64,000 bases of DNA from contig OX387606.1 in assembly GCA_947568835.1 (NCBI GenBank), forward strand, positions 23,181,225 through 23,245,224. The letters run 5' to 3'. The position numbers were made by a program, and so were the translations under genes. Of this stretch, positions 38,601-49,516 are shown in pieces. The notes beneath the pieces are model-generated. The model did not search any database and was not told where the DNA came from. It saw nothing but the letters and a program-made list of their open reading frames with translations. The stretch comes from Protonemura montana. Its lineage: Eukaryota > Arthropoda > Insecta > Plecoptera > Nemouridae. Numbering within the stretch: the stretch's first letter is position 1; every line of letters starts with the position of its first letter.

Positions 38601-41600
38601 AAGAGGATCGGTGTTCCTACACGCCAAACCGTTCATCCACAACCTGACCCAGCGCAGGTACGATGTTTTTTCCAACACGCTAAACCGTTCGGTCGTTGCC
38701 TTTTTCTAGGTCAGAAGGGGCTATACGCACGATCACGGGGTCGTCCTCTCGGGAGGGGTTCAATCACTTCTTTGTAAGCAACGGAAATGTAAATACACTT
38801 GTCCCCACTTCGTGCCTACATTAAAATCTGTCTGCGTCGTCATCGACGCGCGAGCAATTATTTTCTTCTGAGATATTTGAATACTTTCTGCGGGTGTTCC
38901 TTTATTTCGACACCGAAAAGTTGAACGCCGTCGGTTAATTTTATAATGAATGGAATTTTTCCGTGCGCTCGCTACGTTTTTAATTACTCGCAAACCCGTT
39001 TCTTTTCCTTTTTTTAATTTTTTTTTGCGAGCTGGCTAAATCACGGATGCAAATTGGTTCCGCAAATGAACTGCAGAAAGTGCAGTCGAAATGAGAAACA
39101 AACTCAAAGCGAAAACAGTTCGATTTTCCCGTCCATTCAGCGAAACCTATCGAATCAACGGTGCTGCAATTCTAAGCACTCGAGTGGATTTTCTCAGCAC
39201 TTCCGTTGCATTTCCTGGACGCATTAGTCTAGAAACGAAGGCGTTTCCATGGCATGTTGTGAAACCCGACGAAAAACACAGGGATAGCACATCATCGCTA
39301 GAAAATAGATTTTGTCACTGGAATACAAGATTATTTCCCGTTCAATCGTATCACTTCCTGACCCGAACGAGCGGCATGCAAAGCAATTATCCTGTTTCCA
39401 GGATTCACAACGTACACCTTTTCCTCAAAAGTTGGGAAACTTTCGAGTACCGTCGAATTGAGACATCGCTGTCTGGATTCAAACCAAATTCGAGGAATAT
39501 CACCGAAAACAATTACAACGTTCCCTGAAAAGCGAACGGTCTTTTCAGGTCAAACCCGTCGCGTTTGTGCCCGCTTCTTATTGGCCGGCGGGACGCATGT
39601 GTTTACGTGTTTCAATGGCAGTGCCAAATTGATTTCATGTCGAACGGAATTGGGACACAAGTCCTCGCGCCAACTGAAATATTCCAGGTAACATTTTTGA
39701 GGTAACAGGTTTTTAGGTTAAGTCACAGTTTTGATGCTAAACGTTCTGCTGGTTAACAGTATTATTATTATTATTATATGTGGTGTTTAACGACGCACTG
39801 TTTTGACATCTGGCCATGCGGCACTGGTCTAATGGCATCGGTGAATGAGTGGATGATGATGAGGATGATGATGAACCTAGCCTAGCCTAGAAGGGAGGAG
39901 GGGAAACCCGGTGCCGGCACATAGCCTACTCCTGTCGTAGAGCACCAAGGGGACCACCGCCTTAACGTCCCTTCCGAAGAACGGTACAACTCGAACAGCA
40001 GGATTCCTCCACAAATCCATGCTGTCGAGAGGTTGATTAGCAAGGCGAGTAAAGTTGCTGTACTAACTTTTATCTCTCCTACCTATCTCCCAAACAGAAC
40101 GTTCTGATGAGAAAATGAGCCGGCAACACGTGGTAATGTCAGCTACAACCAGATAACCTCTAAAAGTTAAAAATAACCACAAAAAATGCCAATAAATGTT
40201 GATCAATCGTTGAGGTTAGCATCAATGAAGAATATTTGAGCGTCAACCCGGATGAGCTACGATTCTTAGAGATATAAAAAGTAAAACTCTGAGTCCATCT
40301 CACAGAAACGTCAATTTTCGTCAATCGGTCGGTATTTTCAGCGAAGACAGATCAAAATTAGCGCCGGGGCTGGAACTGTGACTAAACCTGTAAGCCCAAT
40401 GACAGCTTACTTGAGGTGCAGACAGGCGCCTAGAAGATAGTATATAGCTGCTACTGGTACAGGGCGAAGACAATGCAAGGGTGGACCATGCACTGCGGTC
40501 CTGTCGAAACCATCCCTGTTAAACTGGGCCGTGTCCCTTGCAAAACGGTGCAGCTTGTTTTTGACTTTCTATGGCGGTGAAAGGCGAGCACAAAGGAGTT
40601 GGAATTATTGAACGGCCGTTGTAAAGACACACTAGTGAATTTGGCAGCTGTAATTGGGCGAATAAACTGACTTGCTAGTGCCGTTGCCATGGTGACTCGT
40701 GCAACATTGATAAGCTGGATTAATTGGCGGAAGCACGCTCGCTGGCCCGCCCCTTGACCTTGAACGGTTTTCAAGGTCGTTGTAATCGCTTTTGATTGGT
40801 TATTTCTTAAGCTACTGTCAGTCAACATGTTAATTGTATGGGCTTTATAGAATAAAGTTTACATATGCAGCTGTAAGCAGTGATGTAAAATATAATAATA
40901 ATAATAGTGATTAAGACTACAATCAGTAGAGTACCTCATAGTAAAGTAATAGTTGGTCCTATTCTCTGGTAGGGTTATTAATAATAGTAGACTTAGTAGG
41001 TACCTATCTAATTTAGTGGTAATAGTCTAATAAAATAAAAATAAAAGTGATGCTAATATTCTATGGTAACAATAATAATAAATATTTAATAGAAATAATA
41101 ATGCCGGTAATAATAATTCTAATGATCCATCCCTTGATTTTAGGTGGTATGGCAACTAATGATTGTAGGGAATAAAGTATTTACAGTTTCTTATAACGTG
41201 TACGCCTCGTTAGATTCGATGGTCATGCATTTTATGATGTCTGCAAATCGATAAAACACTTTTACAAAGCGGAATTGGGAAATAATCTTATGTTAAGTTA
41301 ATTAAATAAGATGATATCGGAAAGTTTCTCGATGGATGCGTAATGAATATATAAATTGCATCTCTTTTCAAACAACTTGAAAGTGAGTTACGTTCTAAAG
41401 ATACACTTCAGAGCGATGCAAATGCTGTTTTTTTTTTTTTGCGCCCGGCTTCCCTGAGCCGGTACATGACCGAAAAACCGCAGCCACCGAATTGAAAAGT
41501 CGAATTTGAAAGTCAAATCACGATCGACGCCGGTGAAACAAAGAAGCGACGCCGACGCCGTCGCGTATCAGTTCTGCACGACGCCGTTCGCGCATGCTTC

Positions 41601-44600
41601 GGCGGCGTCGGCGGCGTCGGCGGCGTTTGTTGCATATGGCTGGCGTCTGACAGCTTCGATGACAAAGGCGTTTTTGTTTTAAACTTGAAATTACAATTTT
41701 TCGAAAGAGAAAAAGTTGTCTTCATTAAAAAGTTAGGAGAGAACAAGTGAAATTTTAGTCTCGTCTAGGGGACCGGGACGAGAAAATTAAAGCGCTCTCT
41801 AAGTGGCGAGAGCAACATTCGATATGCGTTGGCATTTTTAATAAAGTGCCCCTGAATGCAGCCCGCAGAACAGATGAACATCGTCAAAACTTCCATTTCA
41901 GTGTCACCAACAATTTGCTATGGTGTTGATTATTTTGAAGTACATTGTTTTTAGCAGCCAGTACATGAAGTTCACTTTTGCAGATCATTTCAGTAGCTTT
42001 CCACAACGTGCCCCTGGACGCAGCCCGCAAAGCAGAAATCCCGGCACCTCCACCGAGCATGGTATTCGTCATTGTCTTTTTCTGTCAACGTGACAGTCGT
42101 CGACTTATCTCCGTCGTTGTAACATTCCTCTTTCTCTAAACACCTTTAAATGCCTCTAAATGCCTTTATATGTCTCTAAACGCCTCTCAACGTCTCTAAA
42201 CGTCTCTAAACCCCCTCTAAACGCCTTTGAACGTCTCTAAACGCCTCTGAACGCCTCTGAACGCCTCCAAACGCCTCTGAACGCCTCTAAATGCATTTAA
42301 ACGCCTCTAAACGCCTCTAAACGCCTCTTAACGCCTCTAAACGCCCCTAAAAGCAGCCACTAACGGACTTTTGACATCATTATCAAGCAATTACAAAATT
42401 TAGAATACTTAATTGTTGGATTCAAGGAAACCATGCGGTCGCCTTCTACTAATTGGCTGTCATTTTATCGTGCCTCGTTTCTTGCTCGGGGAATTCAGGG
42501 AGGAGTTTTTAGCGTACAACGCGTCGGTCCAGCTTTTCGGGATGAAGAGGTTCGGGACAAGAAACACATTCGCAAGATTCCTGAGTCGTGTACGCAATTC
42601 CCCAATCGGAAGGAGGGTGCATATTTTTATTATCAAAGAAGGGAACGCGTGGAAAATATGTTTACGTTTTCAGCCGATTCAGTTGGATGTCTTATTTTGA
42701 ATAATATGTAAGCTCGAGTTGGTATGCCTGTTTCTGGGGTGTGTCAATTAGCATAGTTGAAATACTGCAGCGTAGACCCGTGAATCTCAAAACCCCGATT
42801 TGATTTTTAAGGTAAAGTGTACAAGAAACAGAAACCCATAAAGTATCTGTCTAAAAACTATGTTTATAGAACCGAACGGTTCGGCGTGATGGAAACATTG
42901 GTTTTATTAAGATCTCCAAAGTTAAGCAACATTGCGCTGGGACAGGCTATGGATGGGTGACCATCATACAAATGACCGGATCTGTTCGGGAGAGAGGTTG
43001 GAGGGATGAAAGTTAAGCAACACTGCGCTGGGCCAGGTATTGGATGTGTGACCATCATACACATGACCAGTTCTGTTCGGGAGAGAGGATAGAGGGATGA
43101 AAGTTATGCAACACTGCGCTGGGTCAGGTATTGGATGAGTGACCATCATACACATGACCAGTTCTGTTCGGGAGAGAGGTTGGAGGGATGAAAGTTAAGC
43201 AACACTGCGCTGGGTCAGGTATTGGATGGGTGACCATCATACACATGACCAGTTCTGTTCGGGAGAGAGGTTGGAGTGATGAAAGTTAGTACAGCAACTT
43301 CACTCGCCTTGCTTATCAACCTCTCGACAGCATGGATTTGTGGAGGAATCCTGCTGTACGAGTTATACCGTCCTTCGGACGGGACGTTACGCTGGTGGTC
43401 CCCTCGGTGCTCTTCGACAGGAGTAGGCTACGTGCCAGCACCGGGTTTCCCCTCCTCCCTTCTAGACTCGGTTAGGTTCATCATCATCATCATCCACTCA
43501 TTCACCGACGCCATTAGACCAGTGCCGCAGGGCAAGATGTCAAAACAGTGCGTCGTTAAACACCACAAATCAATCAATCGAGGAATATGTCATTGATTTG
43601 TGTTCTAAACAATGACTTCAGACTTTAGATTTCAGACGAAGAAACGAAAGTGTATGCAGAAAATAAAGCGTTCTAAGTGTCGATATTGTTCGTGTCTCGC
43701 TAAAACTTAGCGACCAAGAACGAGTCCTAATGAAGTGCCAGATAAAATTGTAATAAATCAAAGTGGAAAACAGAAAAGAACTGACAGGCCATGAATTAAG
43801 CCACGCTTTGGTCTTTGTCGGCGCAATTTAAGAAATTCTGCGTGGGCAGAAATAGCTCAGGTGAAAATATAGAACATCATTTAGGTTATGCTATTTTGAA
43901 ACGCCCTTCAAGTCCTTGAATGCCATTCATTCGATGTCCTCCAATCAATTCAGGTATAAGGAAATTAATTATGTTAATTAAGTTGAATAATTATAACCTT
44001 CAATACATTAATTATGTTTGCAATACAATTTGGCACAATTATTGTATATGAGTAAATTTAGGCCAGTAGGTTATATCGTAAGTAGGCAATATCGTGACTA
44101 GATTTTAACTCAGTCATAAAAACTATCCAACCAACGAAGGTAAAATAGACTAGCAAAGAGTGAAATAGTCAAGAAAAAATACATGTTTTTATCTGGAACG
44201 TCAAAAGGGAAGCGTTTGTTTCGCTCATTTACTCACTATCGTTCTAAGCCGGATAATAAAGTCGGCGAAATCGCACCAGCAGACAATCGTTTGGTCTCGG
44301 CATCGATTTCAACTCGACCACGTCATCGACAAACGAGTTTAGACGTGACGTCACAGAGAGTGGAAATCTGAAAATCACTCAGATCACGATGAAATGGTTT
44401 GAGGAGGATGTCCACCAATGATTGCCAATTATCATTGTAATTATCCATTAACCTGGCGGCGGTGCACGATGCGGAATGCGAGGCAAGGGAATGCGTCGCG
44501 GTCATATTTGTGCTCGAACATAACGGAATTAATATATGGCGTCGAAACAAACTGGCCACCGAACGGGTAATTGCAGAAAGCCGCTGCTCTGCAAACGACT

Positions 44601-47600
44601 GTCGATAGCACATTTGTAATTAGTGATTACTCTAGTTTCTGTAAACAATTTAACAGAGTTATCATAATAGATTCCGTAGTTAATTAAATAACATATATAT
44701 TATCGCTTCTCGGTATTTTGTTGGTGTTTGTGGTATTGTTAAGGCGAGTGGGTCGAAGTTGTTGTGCGACAGTGAATTGGATTGCAAGGGACGGTGATTT
44801 GTCAGCAGAAAATGAACGCAAAAATGTGACGGCGTCGTTGACGACGGTGTTTGCCATGGAGAAAATGCCGAGGCGGGGGAAGATAAATGGAGGAAACACG
44901 ATGTAGAGCATGAAACGTGGAGAGACGAAACTAGATTAAACAAACAGCTAGATGATTACTTTCTAATAGAGACGAAAGCAACGGCACGTATTGTCTTTTC
45001 TGCGAACGCAGTATAAAAAAATAATGGAAACTCGGTGCCGTGCATACTTGCGAGTAAATCAAATGTCTCTTTTTGTATTTTTTCCGTTTCAGAGAAGTTT
45101 CCAGCTCGTGCTCGTGTTTTCTGAGCGTAATTGTCGATCAATTATTCAATGCACTATTTTTGTACGCGCGTTTACTATAGGTTTTTTAGACTTGGTATAG
45201 TAACTCTAGTTGCGTTCTTAATTAATTTACTTTCTGTGTAAAAATATCCCGTTGGTTGATGCAGAATGAGATGATGGAAGTCTGAAAGATGCGCCCGTTA
45301 AAATAAATGTTATCATATTCTACCACAATAGAGAAAGTTATTATCTCTCCGAGGAGAAATCGTAGAAAATCAAAGTGAACACAATGCTGAGTACATTCCA
45401 GAGAGAAGAAAAATCCTCATGCAAGTCCACTTGTTCGGATTTGCATACAAGAAATATATCTCTGGCAGTGCATTGCAAAAAAAAAACACAACCAAACTAA
45501 CTGCTGGTATCTCTGCTCCAACTAGGACAGCTCTAGTGGAATTCTAATCTATTCCAAGCTCGATAAGACCGTATACATTCTTTCCGGCTCAGTTTATATC
45601 GCCCAGACCGGCCCGGCCGTAATATGCTCCGGGATTCTTGCCCCCATCCCCAGATTCCACACGATTTATTGCTACTTGCATTCGCTTTTTTTTTTTGTAT
45701 CGCCAATCCGATTAGGTTATGTATGGCGCGCTCGCAAATGTTTGCCCGGCGCAAATCGAAGCGCAAATTGGCGCGCGACCGTCGCCTCGACAGGAACCCC
45801 ATTGTTTATTTGGGGTCCGTCCGCCCTTCCCCGTCCGCCCCTCCGCGTTGTGGAATTGCACGCCAGTCAAAATCAACGAGTTCATCACACAAGTTTCAAC
45901 CTGATTTAACAGACACCATTTTAATTGTCACCTCGCGGCCCCGGCGAGTTTCCCGCCTCCACGGCATATTTCGCTCCAGACAACAACAATCTAGTTCGTC
46001 GGCCGACGCAGCAATTAGGCGCAAACGCAGTGGCATTTAACAAACCCCCTCGCAATTAAAATTATTTCAGCAAAAAATAACGCACCGAAACAAGGGCGGG
46101 TAATTTGCTTAACAACGACTCTCTATTGCCTGGGCATTCAAAAATAAATCCCAGCGTCGAGAGACTCCCGCGCTTATCCACGAGCACGTTAAACGAATGC
46201 ACGGGCCGGGTTCCAGAAACGATTTAAATTACACAAATAGCTCCTTAAGCCTGTGGAAATGCAAAGAAAATGGCTTTTCTTTCCCTTCTTTGCATACTGA
46301 GGGGGTTGAGCTCTGTGTTCTTTGTGTTATCAGAGTGGCGTGGTGACCCGGGGCTTATTCCGAGGAGGTGGAATCCTCTAAGTTATGGCATCATTCGTCA
46401 CTCTTAGGTTGCCGGCTCCCAAGTGGCGCTCCGGTGCACTCTGTCAACGTCGCGCCAAGAAGTATCACAGTTAGACTACTTCTTATTATAAGTACAAGGC
46501 TTTGAACGGCCCAGAGCGTGCCGCCGCCTCCGAGAAATAAGACGACGCCGGGAAGCGAGGCAATATTTGCGTTGCCTCGGCTCGCCTTGCGATGGTCGGG
46601 AATGATATTAAAATGTGCCAGCCGTGGTAAAGATGATGGAGTGTAGCCGAGGCGAATTTAATCGAGGCTTAATTCGCGTGACGAAATATGGCGAGCAGTT
46701 GTTTGGAGGTGGCAGACGGTTGGCTTAAGACAATTGAGGTTTACTTTCACTTCATTGGCAGCTGGGCTGGACATTTATCCCCAGCGCCGTTTCGTTGCGG
46801 TTTCCTTAAGGGCCGTGCGTCGCCGACGTGGCAACGTGACAAGGCGCCGAGCGTCGCGTATTACGAGCGTGTCACGTGACACAACGACGGGATTGCAACA
46901 AAACGCGTTGAAACTTCGTTATGAATGTTTCTGACAACAAAGACAACATTGTCGTGAAGTTGTGGAAGCATGTTTGCGACTGGCAAACCGACCAGATAAA
47001 AGCCATCTCTTCTTCGAGCCCAGCGCGAGACAATTTTACCAGCGGCTCGACCGGACGCCGCGACTGTCGAGGTAGGTATCCACAATGCCGACGAGTTAAC
47101 GGCGAAATGGGTTTCATTATTTCCCTATGGTGATTTGCGGCGACGGCCCCACAGAGTAAAAAAAAATATTTTTCATATCTTCGCGAGTCGATAGCATTAA
47201 CGAGCACTTTGTTGGGAGTGATTTTTTTCGAAAGCGCCAGATAAAGACGGCCGTGGCCTGGACGATCGTTCAAACCCGTGACGTTCTAGATTGCATGAGG
47301 AGGAACGGGGGGGGGGGGGGGGGGGGCAGGGAGGAGGGGTGCCCACTTCATTGATGTCGCTGACCAAATATCCATTAATCACGATTGTGATTTCGTTTCT
47401 TTAATGCCATTGAAAGGACATTTATGGCGGAGCGCCCGAAAGAAAAATGCGATTTTCACATTATTTAGCTCGCTTGGTTTTCTTACATTTGCCATTTGAA
47501 CCAAGACTTAGCATTCTCTGACAAGTCGCACAAAACGCGTGGCCGGTCGCCGGCATAAATCATCGGACAGGAAGTGTGAAACACCGGGTTCACTACACCG

Positions 47601-49480
47601 CGCCCGTTAGGGCCGTCTTGTGCGAGGTCTTAAAACACTGGTAATTAGTCCGTTATCGCTGCATCTTGCAGATCATGCGCTTTTCGCGGCTCGTTCGCAC
47701 GCGCTTTGTCACGGCACCTGCGACCGACGGACACTTTTACGACGGGCGACCAGAAAACGACGCGCGGCGTTGAATAATGCAAATGCCCGGACTAATAACG
47801 GCGTCGTCTGGCATAAAACTAAGATACGAGCGTGATAAACTTTTAAACCCGTACCTGCGAGAATCGCTACCTTCGCTGCCTTCAGCTTCTTCCGTCTAAT
47901 CAGAACAAAGCGAACGAGGTTTCACGACCGGCACCTCGCTTACATTTTAAGCTTCATCAGCCGTATTGAGTAAAGCTATTTAAAATTGCGTGAATATTTT
48001 ATCGTTGCCATAGCAGGCTTGCTGGTGCAGATAAAGATAGAAACATAGCGAGTACAGTTTCGCTCGATTTTGTCAAGTGACTCGCAACTGGCTGGGATAA
48101 TCCTTTCGAAATTAAACCCAATGATTAGATCTCGTTCATTAGTTTTTATCAGCTGCAGCAGAGGATGGAAATGAAGGCTTGATTAGACCGTTATGATCGC
48201 CTCACAGTTTGGTTGGTGCAATTGAGTTGCACTAGATGAAATTAACTCCTCTGACTTGAGCAGGGCGAGAGTGCCCCTGAACGCAGACAATTGTCTTCTT
48301 GCATTGCATTAGGAACCCCTTGACCGAGAGCTTAGAGGTACCAAGGAGTTCTTAAGCGCTAACGTCGGTGCAATTAGCACACATGTGCAGACTGTGCCAA
48401 AGAAGTTGTTGGTGAAACTACTCGTGCTCTTGCCACGCCAGCGATGAGCGAAGACTTAGCATAAGAGCTTTCTGCAACCCATGCAGACTTAGTTATCAAG
48501 CGGTGTATCAATTGTTGGTACGGACCGACACGCTGAAGGGGAGTGCGGTATGGCGGCCATCTTACGCACAACTCCTAGACGCAACCCGCAGAGCAAACTT
48601 GGCTCCTCCACGCACAACTCCTAGACGCAACCCGCATAGCAATCTCGACTTATCTAAACAAACCCACTTCTTGTAAAAATGCTGCAAACACATTTAGCTA
48701 CACGCCCTCTAGTGTTGATACAGAGAGAAGACGCCGCACCGATCGAAGTTTGGCAAATATAAAAGTTGGTAAATATTCTCTGTGAATATTTTGACGGGAC
48801 GCTTAAGCAAAGATTTTTAGCGGCGCATTCCCTTGGGGCGCAAGGGATGAATAGTTTCAATCGCATTTCGTTCCGGAATTTGTTTTGCCGTCAGGTTGGC
48901 ATGACGGCTAGGCACGGGAGGAGTGTGTAACGTGATTGCGGGGATCAAAACCATTGTAGGCCTCGTAGCCGACGGATAAGAAGGAGATTAGATCTCTTGG
49001 CGTAAGCCTTTCGTTCAAACAATGCCTGCGTCCTTCGCCCAGAACCAGGAGACGACGAGGGATTTGCGCGCTGACTTTTAGATGGCATTAACCACTGTCA
49101 TTTTGGAAATAAATTCATTGATTTCAGGACCTCAGTGTTTCCGGTGAACAGTTATTTGAAGAACGTTTTCTGCCGGATTTACACTTGGCTTACTGTGATT
49201 AGGAGTAGGTCTGGTGAACCCATTGCCATGTAAAGAAGATAATCTTAAACCGTGCTGCATAAAAAGCAGATTCCTATTTCACAAATAAATGTGTAATTAT
49301 CATAACGGAGTGCTTCCAAGCTTAGACTGGGGCTACAAAGTACTTCAGAAACTATTAAAAACCAAGTATACTGAACGAGTCAACGGCTAGGCAACGTAAA
49401 CTCAGAAAAAGAAGTACTTTTCCTGAACGCAAATATTGTCGGTGGATTGAAATGACTTTGCACCGTGTTAGTTTGTCGGC

Positions 49481-49516
<36 letters not shown>

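Noticed and set aside
45624-46040. 138-codon plus-strand open frame with a hydrophobic start
   Set aside because: It is rich in Arg and Ser with no family signature, lies in an intron antisense to dpr9, and overlaps equally open neighbouring frames.
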